Notes: generated by a model not told the origin, from the sequence alone. 64,000 nt of DNA from Metasolibacillus fluoroglycofenilyticus (GCF_003049645.1 NZ_PYWK01000002.1:290915-354914), one strand, 5' to 3'; counted from the first letter of the stretch, positions 28,380-37,589 are shown. Translations and numbers: made by a program.

Positions 28380-29384
28380 CTATATATAATTTGCCAATAC
28401 GAATAAACTAAAATAAACTACTGACGCGATAAAAATGAATAACCAAATAACAAATTTCACTCTAAAAACACCTAACAGCATCATTGTATTTTTTAAATCA
28501 ATCATTGGGCCGAAAATTAAAAATGATAGGATTGCTGGAGTAGAAAATATTGAACTAAAGGATGCACCTATAAATGCATCTGCCTCAGAACAAAGAGAAA
28601 GGATAAATGCTAGTCCCATCATTACTAATAACGAGGAAGATAAGTCATTTCCAATTGAAACTAATGCCTTCGTAGACATATAAGTTTGTACAAAAGCAGC
28701 TAAAAATGCACCAATAATTAAATACTTGCCCATATCAAAGAACTCATCTACCGCATGTTTTAGCATGTTGTTTAATTTTTTTAAAAAAGGCTCTTTATCT
28801 GTTTTTATAGCGTTGTTGTCATGTAATATCTCTTTTTTAAATTGATTACCTTTAAATAATATACTAATAATTAGCGCAATAACCATCGCTATAGCAAAGC
28901 CTAGAATCATTCGTAACCCTGCTATTTTCATATCATTCCCGAAGGCCATGTAAGTTGAAATAATGACAATAGGATTAATAAGAGGCCCTGTCAGCATAAA
29001 TCCAATAGCTGCGTGTATAGGCACTCCTTTTGTAATAAGTCTCCTCACTATTGGCACTATGCCGCATTCACAAGCAGGAAACAATGCTCCTACAACGCAG
29101 CCCATCAAGACTGACAGCCATTTACTTTTCGGAATCCATCTTTGAATATGCTCCTCTGTCAAAAATATTGAAATAAAGCCTGCAATTAATACCCCTATTA
29201 ATACAAAAGGCAGGGCTTCTATTAAAATACTCAAAAAAATTGTATTTAGATTTAATAACGAAGCAGTTGTTGTGCTAAAGGACGTTAGATGGTTTACTAT
29301 TGGCGAAATCAGAAACAACAATAATAAAATAAATATTCCCCAAGTAATCAATAACCCCTTTGACATAAAAGCGTTTTTTTCCAT
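28380..29384 (-). CDS. ycgR: UPF0718 family permease (YcgR-like)
   Basis: About 334 residues with eight membrane helices. The family motif GALFPACECGIVP near 100 carries two cysteines in a membrane segment, and GFMLTGPLINPIV follows. These permeases are sometimes annotated as ArsP-like, but the cargo of this subgroup is unknown. Start at 29384 chosen from GGAGG 5 bases upstream. First gene of a two-gene operon with ycgQ. Confidence 0.84.
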   Translation of the reverse strand: MEKNAFMSKGLLITWGIFILLLLFLISPIVNHLTSFSTTTASLLNLNTIFLSILIEALPFVLIGVLIAGFISIFLTEEHIQRWIPKSKWLSVLMGCVVGALFPACECGIVPIVRRLITKGVPIHAAIGFMLTGPLINPIVIISTYMAFGNDMKIAGLRMILGFAIAMVIALIISILFKGNQFKKEILHDNNAIKTDKEPFLKKLNNMLKHAVDEFFDMGKYLIIGAFLAAFVQTYMSTKALVSIGNDLSSSLLVMMGLAFILSLCSEADAFIGASFSSIFSTPAILSFLIFGPMIDLKNTMMLLGVFRVKFVIWLFIFIASVVYFSLFVLANYI

Positions 29385-29520
29385 AATTACCTCCATGACT
29401 CGTGGATGTATATTGCAAAGTAAAGTAATTTATGAAAAATAGCATTTAGATATTCTTATAATTACTGTATACTTTTATCAACAAAATTTTTACCACTTGA
29501 ATATTGGAGGGAGGTTCATT

Positions 29521-29886
29521 ATGAAATTTCGTTTTTTTATTATTATAATTGTTGTACTATTTTTATCTGCCTGCATACCAAAAATAGTGACATTTGCAGG
29601 AGAAAACGAGAATTGGGAAGTCATTTTCGAGGTGACAAATGATAAAATAAAGAAGGAGCAATGCGTTGAGTTTTCAGGGTATATTCGCTATATCGGCAAT
29701 GAGCCTATACCTGAGAAAATCGAATATACAATTAACCATGGATTTGAAACAACTGACACACCAACATTAGACGACAATGGTATATTTCACTTTACAAAGG
29801 GCTGCACATATGCAACAGAGGGTTCTACGGTTGAAATCACGATTCAGTGGGAAGATAAAGTAACTACAATCCATTTAAATAAATAA
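29521..29886 (+). CDS. small lipoprotein, unknown function
   Basis: 121 residues: signal peptide with lipobox LSAC (Cys19), then an all-beta domain with a cysteine pair (C40 in EQCVEF, C92 in KGCTYA by approximate count) that might form a disulfide. I do not recognise a family. GGAGGGAGG lies about 8 bases before the ATG. Single gene, opposite in direction to ycgR, with its own terminator. Confidence 0.75.
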   Translation: MKFRFFIIIIVVLFLSACIPKIVTFAGENENWEVIFEVTNDKIKKEQCVEFSGYIRYIGNEPIPEKIEYTINHGFETTDTPTLDDNGIFHFTKGCTYATEGSTVEITIQWEDKVTTIHLNK

Positions 29887-29923
29887 AGCTGTTTGAAAAA
29901 GTATTACCCCTTCAAACAGCTTT
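29885..29923 (+). terminator. terminator of small lipoprotein gene
   Basis: AAAGCTGTTTGAA and exact complement (13 bp) with a 13-base loop; overlaps the stop codon. Confidence 0.75.
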
Positions 29924-29956
29924 ATAAAAAAACAGATATACTCCTGCTATTACTCA

Positions 29957-30128
29957 GGAGTTGTCCGAAAAGTCCATTTTGTTTTGACACTGCATTGAAA
30001 TAAATGTTTTCATCGCTTCCCTTTTACAGAAGGATAACGCTGCTAAAGTCAATGTTCACCCATTTTTAAAAGAGGCGTTCTCTGTTTATATGAATCAACA
30101 TTTTGCGAAACATCATCGCTACTGTCCC
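29957..30128 (+). repeat. 172-bp dispersed repeat reaching into hemY
   Basis: Nearly identical, in reverse complement, to 34875-35049: shared blocks include GTCCGAAAAGTCCATTTTG, GTTTTCATCGCTT, GGATAACGCTGCTAAAG, TTTTTAAAAGAGGC and AACATCATCGCTACTGTCC-type sequence. It lacks the terminal hairpin seen in the other copies and ends inside the last codons of hemY. Confidence 0.85.
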
Positions 30129-31555
30129 TCTTTATATTCAAACAACTTTGTAAGCATGCTCTCTGCCGCTTCTTTCCCTTGGGCAACACATTCTGGGACA
30201 CTGATACCCTCATAGGAGCTTCCAGCCAATTGAACGTACGGAAATTGCTGCATTAATTCCTCTTGCATTGTATGAAGCCGCTTTTCATGTCCAACTGTAT
30301 ATTGCGGCATCCCTTGCTTCCAGCGTGTTACAACAGTTGTTAGAGGCTTATCTTTAATGCCTAATAAGCGACATAAATCTTGTAATACTGTCTTTTCAAT
30401 TTCTGTATCAGATAGCTCTACGACCGCCTCATCCCCAACACGTCCGATATAAATGCGCAATAAATCATAACCATCTGGCGCTACATTATCCCATTTGCGG
30501 TTACTCCACGTACAAGAAGTAATAACAAAATCGCTGTTTCTAGATACGAAAAAGCTCATCGCATCCTTGTATTTTTCAATTTGCTCGCGCTTAAATGCCA
30601 TCGTTACAGTAGCAATTGTCGCATAATTCATATTCGGCAAATGTTGCATTAAATTATGTGCTTTAAAGGCTTCTTTCGCAACATTAAAGGGTGAAGTCAT
30701 AATAATGGAATCTGCTTGAATTGGCTCACCATTGTTTACATGTACAGTCATAGTGCCATCTAAAGCTTTATCTATCGATTCTACACGCACACCTTTTAAA
30801 ATTCTGCACGTTGCTAATTGCTCCTCTAATACTTCTATTAACGTTTCCAAACCATTTTGAAATGATTCATAATAAGCTTCCTCGCCGATTACATGCGGGT
30901 ACAAATGCTTGCCGTTTTTCTTTAACCCTAGTAATAAGCTACGATGCTCCTTTTCCAACTGAAAAAACTGCGGAAACATCGCCTGAATACTTAAATGGTC
31001 GATATCTCCTGCAAATGTTCCTGCTAATAATGGCTCTACTAAATTTTCAACTACTTCTTTGCCAAAGCGGCGTCTAAAAAAATCGCCAATTGGCTCATCT
31101 TCTTTTTCAGGCGATTTCGGTAATAATAAATCACCAATCGCTCGGATTTTACCTGTAAGCGAAATTAAACCGGATGTTATAAACGAAGATACCTCGGGCG
31201 CTCCCCCAAGTAAAATACCACTCGGAATAGGGTATAACTCGCCCCCAACTGCGACATAGGCTTGTCCTGTATTATGGCGAACAATTTCATCCTCAATACC
31301 TAAATCAGCAGCCAAATTACGCACGCTACCAGATTGGTCGAAAAACGATTCGGGACCTCGCTCAATTATAAAACCATCTTTACGCAATGTTTGAATTTTT
31401 CCCCCAAGGCGCAATGATGCTTCAATTACTGTAATTTCTATTGGTAAATTATTTTTTTTCGCTTCTTGCTGCAAATAAAAGGCTGCGGATAATCCAGTGA
31501 TGCCTCCACCAACAACAACAATCCTCCGTTTTTTTCTATTCGTCACTATCATCAC
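30119..31555 (-). CDS. hemY: coproporphyrinogen III oxidase HemY (CgoX)
   Basis: FAD enzyme that oxidises coproporphyrinogen III to coproporphyrin III in the coproporphyrin-dependent haem pathway of Gram-positives. 478 residues. Dinucleotide fold VVVGGGITGLSAA near 12, GGKIQTLRKDGFIIERGPESF near 50, and the C-terminal FAD motif LAGSSYEGISVPECVAQG. Three closely spaced starts are possible (31555, 31552, 31546). The stop and last codons lie in a dispersed repeat, so the C terminus (EYKEGQ) may differ from relatives. 402 bases separate it from hemH. Confidence 0.92.
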   Translation of the reverse strand: MMIVTNRKKRRIVVVGGGITGLSAAFYLQQEAKKNNLPIEITVIEASLRLGGKIQTLRKDGFIIERGPESFFDQSGSVRNLAADLGIEDEIVRHNTGQAYVAVGGELYPIPSGILLGGAPEVSSFITSGLISLTGKIRAIGDLLLPKSPEKEDEPIGDFFRRRFGKEVVENLVEPLLAGTFAGDIDHLSIQAMFPQFFQLEKEHRSLLLGLKKNGKHLYPHVIGEEAYYESFQNGLETLIEVLEEQLATCRILKGVRVESIDKALDGTMTVHVNNGEPIQADSIIMTSPFNVAKEAFKAHNLMQHLPNMNYATIATVTMAFKREQIEKYKDAMSFFVSRNSDFVITSCTWSNRKWDNVAPDGYDLLRIYIGRVGDEAVVELSDTEIEKTVLQDLCRLLGIKDKPLTTVVTRWKQGMPQYTVGHEKRLHTMQEELMQQFPYVQLAGSSYEGISVPECVAQGKEAAESMLTKLFEYKEGQ

Positions 31556-31588
31556 TCTCTTATTATAAGTATCGCATTTTACTATCCT

Positions 31589-31691
31589 TTATCTTGATTC
31601 AGAAGAAGATTTCTAATTCTATAGATGACAAAATGAATGTTCGTTAACACTCATTTTCGCAGGCGTGCAAACTCCTGCTGAATCAAGATAA
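31589..31691. repeat. 103-bp element with 14-bp terminal inverted repeats
   Basis: TTATCTTGATTCAG (31589-31602) and its exact complement (31678-31691) bracket an inner imperfect palindrome (AAAATGAATG ... CACTCATTTT). Looks like a small MITE or a large stem-loop in the hemH-hemY gap. The bases from 31700 to 31900 hold only a tail AAGCCAAGGCATAATTGATT resembling 40190 and 48850. Confidence 0.6.
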
Positions 31692-31909
31692 GGCCTCTGG
31701 CAAATGCTTCAAATTTTACAAGGTATTAATTGGCTAATAACTTAATTTAGCTATGCTTGTCGGGAATAACCAAAAATCTTAGCAAAAATAAGCCAAGGCA
31801 TAATTGATTTCTAAATAGTGACTAGTAGCCACACTAGAATTAAATTACAGACCTTTATCAAGTGCGTAAGCCTTTTTAAATGGCATCTCACCATTCAAAG
31901 TGCAAACAA

Positions 31910-31947
31910 CTGTCTAAAAGGTAGGCAGTAACCTACTTTTCAGACAG
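31910..31947 (-). terminator. terminator after hemH
   Basis: CTGTCTAAAAGGTAGG and near-perfect complement, six-base loop, 10 bases after the hemH stop, followed on the minus strand by TTGTTTG. Suggests hemY is not simply read through from hemH. Confidence 0.7.
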
Positions 31948-31957
31948 CCACATTTTT

Positions 31958-32887
31958 TTATGCTAATTTTTTATTAATGGCATCTACCATTGCATCAATA
32001 AATAATGTATGTGTATTTGGCATTGTTGGTCGATAATAGCCTACGCCTAGCTCATCACACACTACTTTACATTCGAAGTCATTGTCATATAGCACCTCTA
32101 AATGCTCTGTAACAAATCCAACTGGAGCATAAATGAATGCTTTATAGCCATGCTCTTTAAATAAATCACGTGTTAAATCTTGTACGTCAGGTCCTAACCA
32201 AGGTTCTGGGGTTTTTCCTTCTGACTGCCAGCCTACTGCAATATTTTCTATTGCTGACGCCTCTTTAATTAAACGTGCTGTTTCAATTAACTGCTCTTCA
32301 TACGGATCGCCAGCAAGTTTAATTTTCTCAGGCAGGGAATGGTTTGAAACGATTAAACAGCAGTTCGCTCGCTCTTCCTCAGACATTTTTGCTAGTTCAC
32401 CATCGACTGCTTGTTGCCAATATTTAATAAATTTTGGCTCATCATACCAAGCTTCCACTGATTTAATTGTTAAAGTACCGCCTAGTTTTTCAGCCGCTTC
32501 CTGTGCACGTCCATTATAGGATTTAATAGAAAATGTAGAGAAGTGCGGTGCTAATACGATTGAAACAGCATCCGTAATACCTTCTTTTACCATCGCTTCT
32601 ACTGCATCTTCCACGAATGGCTCGATGTGCTTTAAGCCGATAAATACTTTATATTCTACTTCGTCCTGCACTTCGTTCAAGCGTGCACATAATGCATTAG
32701 CTTGTGCCTCCGTCATTTTTGCTAATGGTGAAATACCACCAATTGCACGATAGCGCTCTGCTAAATCATCAATATCCTCTTGTGCTGGCTTACGTCCATG
32801 GCGGATATGTGTATAATAGCGTTCAATATCTTCTTCCTTATATGGCGTACCGTATGCCATTACTAATAATCCTCGTACTTGTTTCAT
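31958..32887 (-). CDS. hemH: coproporphyrin ferrochelatase HemH (CpfC)
   Basis: Inserts Fe2+ into coproporphyrin III. 309 residues, the length of the monomeric soluble Firmicute enzyme. Key segments: LLVMAYGTP near 7, [13 protein letters not shown] (with the conserved active-site region) near 120, [10 protein letters not shown] with catalytic His near 182, and the conserved [14 protein letters not shown] with catalytic Glu near 262. Start 32887 has GAGGTG 6 bases upstream. Downstream of hemE, separated by a PATE-like element. Confidence 0.94.
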   Translation of the reverse strand: MKQVRGLLVMAYGTPYKEEDIERYYTHIRHGRKPAQEDIDDLAERYRAIGGISPLAKMTEAQANALCARLNEVQDEVEYKVFIGLKHIEPFVEDAVEAMVKEGITDAVSIVLAPHFSTFSIKSYNGRAQEAAEKLGGTLTIKSVEAWYDEPKFIKYWQQAVDGELAKMSEEERANCCLIVSNHSLPEKIKLAGDPYEEQLIETARLIKEASAIENIAVGWQSEGKTPEPWLGPDVQDLTRDLFKEHGYKAFIYAPVGFVTEHLEVLYDNDFECKVVCDELGVGYYRPTMPNTHTLFIDAMVDAINKKLA

Positions 32888-32917
32888 GCGTGTCACCTCT
32901 TCAATAGATTAATTTAT

Positions 32918-33072
32918 CCCGCATTAACGGGCAGTAAGACGCCCACTTCAAGACTTAAGTGAAATCAGCATAAGGATAAGTGGGAAATCAACTGCCCGTT
33001 AATGCCTAATTGGTTCAACTAACAATCAGTAGGGGATGAGAAAAACCCCCACTAATTGAAGTTTCACTTTAT
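32918..33072 (+). mobile_element. PATE-like IS200/IS605 derivative, copy 1
   Basis: 155 bp between hemE and hemH. Preceded by TTTAT (32913-32917) and ends in TTTAT (33068-33072), which contains the hemE stop. Starts CCCGCATTAACGGGCAG. Long stem CGGGCAGT/ACTGCCCG encloses CCCACTT/AAGTGGG; a second stem CAGTAGGGG/CCCCCACTA lies just before the right end. Sister copies at 39854, 40009 and 52600. Confidence 0.7.
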
Positions 33073-34118
33073 CCGCGCTTCGCAATTTGCTCGCGGCTAT
33101 ATTCGTGAATAAACGCAGTTAGACGCTTCAAAACTGCTGGCTCAACGTCTGGGAATACGCCATGGCCTAAGTTGAAAATATGGCCAGATGCCTCTAAACC
33201 TTGATCGATAATTTCCTTCGCTCTCGCTTCAAGTACATCCCAGCTTGCTACTAGCATTGTTGGGTCTAAATTTCCTTGTACTGGCTTTGTAATACCTTTC
33301 GCGCGCGCCTCTTGAATGGATAAGCGCCAATCCAAGCCTACTACGTCAATCGGTAAGTCATGCCATTCATTTACTAAATGACTAGCGCCTACACCAAATT
33401 GAATAAGTGGTACATTTAATTTGCGTAGCTCACTAAAAATACGCGTCATAACAGGCTTGATAAAGATTCGATAATCAGCTACATTCAATGCGCCTACCCA
33501 CGAATCAAAAATTTGAATAGCCTTCGCACCCGCTTCGACTTGCGCAGTAATATCAACAATAATCATATCTGCCAACTTGTCCATTAAAGTGAACCAAGCT
33601 TGCGGCTCTGATACCATGAAAGATTTTGTTTTTGCGTAATTGCGTGAAGGGCCTCCTTCAATCATATAACTTGCTAATGTAAACGGTGCACCACCGAAAC
33701 CGATTAACGGTACGCTCAATTGCTCTTGTGTCAGCATTTTAATTGTTTCTAATACGTAAGGTGTGTGCTCCTGTGCATTAAACTCCCCTAGCTTTTCAAC
33801 ATCTTGCACAGAACGAATGGGATTAGAAATGACTGGTCCAACACCCGCTTTAATTTTCACATCCACACCGATTCCTGGTAATGGCGTGACAATATCTTTA
33901 TAAAGAATAGCAGCATCCACATCATACTGCTCTACAGGTAAACGAGTTACGTAAGCACATAGCTCTGGCTGCATTGTAATTTCTTCAAGCGAATATTTTT
34001 CTTTAATTTCTCGGTACTCTGGCTGCGAACGCCCTGCTTGTCGCATATACCATACTGGCGTGTGTTCTGTACGTTCCCCGCGCGCTGCTCTTAGCAATGT
34101 ATCATTAAATGTTTTCAT
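33069..34118 (-). CDS. hemE: uroporphyrinogen decarboxylase
   Basis: Removes four carboxyl groups from uroporphyrinogen III. 349 residues. N-terminal signature [18 protein letters not shown] near 21 with both catalytic-site arginines, [13 protein letters not shown] with the conserved Asp near 70-75, [17 protein letters not shown] near 140, and C-terminal [10 protein letters not shown] with conserved His. First gene of the hemE-hemH-hemY set; the stop codon lies in the right end of the adjoining mobile element. Confidence 0.96.
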   Translation of the reverse strand: MKTFNDTLLRAARGERTEHTPVWYMRQAGRSQPEYREIKEKYSLEEITMQPELCAYVTRLPVEQYDVDAAILYKDIVTPLPGIGVDVKIKAGVGPVISNPIRSVQDVEKLGEFNAQEHTPYVLETIKMLTQEQLSVPLIGFGGAPFTLASYMIEGGPSRNYAKTKSFMVSEPQAWFTLMDKLADMIIVDITAQVEAGAKAIQIFDSWVGALNVADYRIFIKPVMTRIFSELRKLNVPLIQFGVGASHLVNEWHDLPIDVVGLDWRLSIQEARAKGITKPVQGNLDPTMLVASWDVLEARAKEIIDQGLEASGHIFNLGHGVFPDVEPAVLKRLTAFIHEYSREQIAKRG

Positions 34119-34169
34119 ATTTACTTAATTTCCTTTCCCCTCAATTTTATTACTGTTGACTCAATCCAT

Positions 34170-34184
34170 TGATACCCATTATCA
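34170..34184. promoter_or_regulatory. Fur-box-like palindrome between hemE and hmoB
   Basis: TGATACCCATTATCA agrees with the 7-1-7 Fur consensus TGATAATnATTATCA at 12 of 14 positions and is flanked by a further T/A pair. It lies 50 bases before hemE and 140 before hmoB. Confidence 0.4.
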
Positions 34185-34261
34185 ATAGTAAGCTGTCCAC
34201 AGTCTATTGTATAGTTTTCTTATTAAAATGTCATAAAAATGTTGTTTCTATAAGCATTGTT

Positions 34262-34290
34262 TTGACAAATATTGTTTCAATAGCTTTAAA
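34262..34290 (+). promoter_or_regulatory. probable promoter of hmoB
   Basis: TTGACA (34262-34267), 17-base spacer, weak -10 TTTAAA (34285-34290), 35 bases before the hmoB start. Confidence 0.5.
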
Positions 34291-34324
34291 TGGAGGTAAT
34301 CATGTAAAACGGAGGCGATTCAAT

Positions 34325-34831
34325 ATGTATATTTACTTTACTTCTGGCACAGCAGATTTTATGGAGAAAGTACGAGCGAAGCATGCCGATGAAGCCATTT
34401 TCATTATGCACGGTGAAGGCAATACTGTGCTCATTCAAGAAAGTGATAAGAAAAAATCGGTATTTGCAGTACCGCGCAAATATGAGGTGCTTGATGCAGT
34501 GGGAGAATTACACCAAAAGGGTTACTTCGTTATGAACAATATCCCTGTCTCCGATGAAGGTCGTCCTGTTTTCGAGCACCGCTTTTTAAATCGCGCTGGC
34601 GCAATCGAACAGGAACCCGGCTTTATTGCATTTAGGCTACTACGACCATTAGATTCTGATACGTACATCGTTCTCACACAATGGGCTGGCCCCGCGTCCT
34701 TTGAAGCATGGCAATCCTCGCAGGCCTTTAAAAAAGCCCATAGCGAACGCCCAGCCACTTCGCCTGCCCAAAACATCTTTAGCGGCGCAAGCTATGTAAC
34801 AAAATACGCTGCTCCCCTTGACGAAGAATAA
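34325..34831 (+). CDS. hmoB: haem-degrading monooxygenase HmoB
   Basis: IsdG-like ABM-domain protein of 168 residues; B. subtilis HmoB (YhgC) is 166. N-terminal half 1-70 is a HmoB-specific extension; the antibiotic-biosynthesis-monooxygenase fold follows with FLNRAGAIEQEPGFIAFRL and VLTQWAGPASFEAWQSS, then FKKAH with the likely haem-contact histidine. It opens haem and releases iron. ATG at 34325 has GGAGG 9 bases upstream; further upstream frames lack a ribosome site. Divergent from hemE, so synthesis and breakdown genes share a control region. Confidence 0.9.
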   Translation: MYIYFTSGTADFMEKVRAKHADEAIFIMHGEGNTVLIQESDKKKSVFAVPRKYEVLDAVGELHQKGYFVMNNIPVSDEGRPVFEHRFLNRAGAIEQEPGFIAFRLLRPLDSDTYIVLTQWAGPASFEAWQSSQAFKKAHSERPATSPAQNIFSGASYVTKYAAPLDEE

Positions 34832-34842
34832 GAATAGCGGGG

Positions 34843-35049
34843 GCTGTCCAAAAAGCCGTGCATAGCCGGCATTTTGGACAGTAGCGATGATGTTTCACAA
34901 AAGGTAGATTCCTATAAACAGAAAATGCCTCTTTTAAAAATGGGATGAACATTGGCTTTAGCAGCGTTATCCCTCTGTAAAAGGAAAGCGATGAAAACAT
35001 TGATTTCAATGCGAGGGCAAAGCAAAATGGACTTTTCGGACAACTCCTT
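34843..35049 (-). repeat. full-length copy of the dispersed repeat, with terminator
   Basis: Begins with hairpin CTGTCCAAAAAGCCG-TGCATAG-CCGGCATTTTGGACAG-type (34843-34881) just after hmoB, then the block sequence that is the reverse complement of 29957-30120. The hairpin probably ends hmoB transcription. Confidence 0.85.
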
Positions 35050-35139
35050 GCTCCTTAATTCCGTGAAACTCAGCAACCCGCGCCTACTATTCATTTATTT
35101 TGCGTTTTACAAGTTTTATTGTACATTTCCGCAAATTCG

Positions 35140-36324
35140 CTATTTTTTCGATAATCGTAGCGTTAATTCACTTACGACAATGATAATAATTGGAATCATA
35201 TAAAAATGCGGTTGAGCGATTGCACAGAGTGTTACAATAATGGACTGCACTACACTCGTTATACGCAATAGCTTTTCTACAGCTTTCAAACGCTGTGTTG
35301 GAGCAATTGGGAATAACATATCCATGCGAAACTCGCCATTCGATAGCAGCGCTACCTTTAATTGCAATGTTGTCGCAAAGGCAAGTGCTGCCACAACAAT
35401 CCATGCCACGATTGCGATATCAACAAAAGCTGTAATTACTGCGGCAATCGCAGTTAGGCGCAGCCATAAATAAAAATGGTCGTCCGTCCGAATAAATGTA
35501 CGGAATACTAAATAAAGCTGTGTGTTTTTACTCGAAAATGCAATCCATTTATAGGCACTATCCAGCCAAGCACGTCGACGAATTGTACCACGTAAATGAG
35601 GTACATCTGTAAAGTAGTTAGCAAAACGGTAAAAGCGCAACATCCGATTTTGCTCCAAATGCACAAAATGCTCGTACGGTACAGGCTGCCCTATTACTCT
35701 CTTTTGTAGCGACATTTTATAAGCAAAAAATATGACTAGATAAATTGCTGCCAAATATACGCTCGATGTGAGTGCTGTTTCAATGGCTAAGATTGATAAT
35801 AACCCCCTTGCTAAACGATCCACCACAATGGCCTGTCCACGGTTAGCAAAGCGATAATTGAACTCAATCACGACATTCAAATACTTTAAAGCAATGATAA
35901 AGGCTAGACCTAGCCAAATTTGCAATGACGATAGTTCCGTCACCGTTTTTAAAAGTGGTATCGTAACAATATACACAACAGCAGGGATAATGAGCTGGGA
36001 CCAAAACGTCCAATTGACAGCCTTTTTAAAATAGACGGGCATCTGTGTTTCTAGCGGCAATAAATAAACTTGGTCTGGTTCCTTTATAAGCGTTGTCGGG
36101 CGGCTAAATGCAAGTAAAATGCCAACAGTGGCAGCTACTAACCATTCGGCAGGGAAGCTAGCTGGGGCTACCTTCAGCCATTCACTATATTGATAGCCTG
36201 CTGCTCCTGCAACGAAAACGAAAACAATTGCAATATGACCCGTCACAATAAAGCGCATATATTTCTGCACTTCATTAACAAAATGCCCGAAGCGCACCTT
36301 CCATATATTATGCATGTTGTTCAT
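35140..36324 (-). CDS. ecsB: ABC transporter permease EcsB
   Basis: 394 residues with eight to ten membrane segments, matching EcsB. It partners EcsA in an ABC exporter that in Bacillus affects protein secretion and processing, competence, and regulated intramembrane proteolysis by RasP. The start at 36324 has GGAG 7 bases upstream and overlaps the end of ecsA by 17 bases. No ecsC-like gene follows; a dispersed repeat does. Confidence 0.88.
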   Translation of the reverse strand: MNNMHNIWKVRFGHFVNEVQKYMRFIVTGHIAIVFVFVAGAAGYQYSEWLKVAPASFPAEWLVAATVGILLAFSRPTTLIKEPDQVYLLPLETQMPVYFKKAVNWTFWSQLIIPAVVYIVTIPLLKTVTELSSLQIWLGLAFIIALKYLNVVIEFNYRFANRGQAIVVDRLARGLLSILAIETALTSSVYLAAIYLVIFFAYKMSLQKRVIGQPVPYEHFVHLEQNRMLRFYRFANYFTDVPHLRGTIRRRAWLDSAYKWIAFSSKNTQLYLVFRTFIRTDDHFYLWLRLTAIAAVITAFVDIAIVAWIVVAALAFATTLQLKVALLSNGEFRMDMLFPIAPTQRLKAVEKLLRITSVVQSIIVTLCAIAQPHFYMIPIIIIVVSELTLRLSKK

Positions 36325-37057
36325 TGTCTTGCTCCTTTGTCATTGCAATATATAAATCGTCTAGGCTCGCATTTGGCATGTTAAACGCCGCGCGTAAATC
36401 ATTCATCGTCCCTTGTGCACGCACATGTCCCTCATGTAATAAAATAATTCGGTCACAATACTTTTCTGCCGTTGATAAAATATGAGTTGACATTAAAATG
36501 GAAGCACCCTCTCGCTTCTTCGCATCCATTTGCTCTAAAAGAGATTGAATACCGAGCGGGTCTAATCCAACAAATGGCTCATCAACAATATAAAGTGCCG
36601 GGTTAATTAAAAAGGCACACATAATCATCACCTTCTGCCGCATCCCCTTTGAAAAATGCGCAGGAAACCAATTTAAACGCTTCTCCATTCTAAATTCCTT
36701 CAATAAATAGGTAGAGCGCTCCTTTAATGTTTTTTCATCCAAGCCATAAGCCATCGCAGTAAGCTCTAAATGCTCCTTCAATGTCAGCTCATCATATAAA
36801 ATTGGCGTTTCAGGAATATAGGAAAAAGCTTTTCGGTACTCATCCATATTTTGTTTTAGCGTCACACCATTCAGGCGAATTTCTCCTGCCTGCGGTAAAA
36901 GCGTGCCGATAATATGTTTGATTGTTGTACTTTTGCCCGCGCCATTGAGCCCGATTAAGCCCACTAGCTCTCCTTTTTCAATTGTAAAAGATAAATTTTT
37001 AATAACAGGCTTACGCGTATAGCCACCTGTTACGTTCGTCACTTGTAAAATTGTCAT
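36308..37057 (-). CDS. ecsA: ABC transporter ATP-binding protein EcsA
   Basis: 249 residues. Walker A GLNGAGKST near 36, signature FSKGMRQK near 139, Walker B ALYIVDEPFVGLDPL near 157, and H-loop STH. The GMRQK variant signature and the PETPILYDELTLKEHLEL segment are typical of EcsA. Divergent from hit, as in B. subtilis. Confidence 0.9.
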   Translation of the reverse strand: MTILQVTNVTGGYTRKPVIKNLSFTIEKGELVGLIGLNGAGKSTTIKHIIGTLLPQAGEIRLNGVTLKQNMDEYRKAFSYIPETPILYDELTLKEHLELTAMAYGLDEKTLKERSTYLLKEFRMEKRLNWFPAHFSKGMRQKVMIMCAFLINPALYIVDEPFVGLDPLGIQSLLEQMDAKKREGASILMSTHILSTAEKYCDRIILLHEGHVRAQGTMNDLRAAFNMPNASLDDLYIAMTKEQDNEQHA

Positions 37058-37173
37058 GAAATGTCACTCCTATCTCTTCAGTTTAGTTTAACAAAAATAA
37101 GCAGAACAAGCAGTTCATATATGCTAAAATATATGTACAATTTGATTATTTTATATGAAGGAGTGCAAAAACA

Positions 37174-37587
37174 ATGAGTGAGTGCCTATTTTGTAAAATT
37201 ATTGACGGGTCTATCCCAAGTATAAAAGTATATGAGGACGAGCATGTATACGCTTTTATGGACATTATGCCTTTAACAAAAGGTCATACATTATTAATTC
37301 CGAAAAAGCATTGCCGTGATTTATTTGAAATGCCTGAAGATGTTGCTAGCCACTTATACGCAGCGGCACCGAAAGTAGCAAAAGCAATTCAATCAGCCTT
37401 CAATCCTATCGGTTTAAACACAGTAAACAATAACGGAGCTGCTGCTGGACAAACTGTTTTCCATTATCACCTGCACTTCATTCCACGCTACGATGAGACG
37501 GATGGCTTACGCTTAGTTTGGACAACAACACAGCCTTCTAAAGAAGAGCTAGCAGAGGCTGCTGAAGCGATACGTGAATTCATCTAA
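37174..37587 (+). CDS. hit: HIT family protein
   Basis: 137-residue histidine-triad nucleotide-binding hydrolase. N-terminal CLFCKIIDG holds part of a zinc site (C4, C7), with H46 in PKKHCRDL. The triad HYHLHFIPR lies near 94-101. Likely hydrolyses AMP-linked substrates. Position next to ecsAB matches B. subtilis. Ribosome site GGAG about 10 bases before ATG. Confidence 0.93.
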   Translation: MSECLFCKIIDGSIPSIKVYEDEHVYAFMDIMPLTKGHTLLIPKKHCRDLFEMPEDVASHLYAAAPKVAKAIQSAFNPIGLNTVNNNGAAAGQTVFHYHLHFIPRYDETDGLRLVWTTTQPSKEELAEAAEAIREFI

Positions 37588-37589
37588 TT

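Noticed and set aside
34169..34324. N-terminal extension of hmoB
   Set aside because: The extended frame lacks a ribosome site, and the ATG at 34325 gives the family length and has GGAGG at good spacing.
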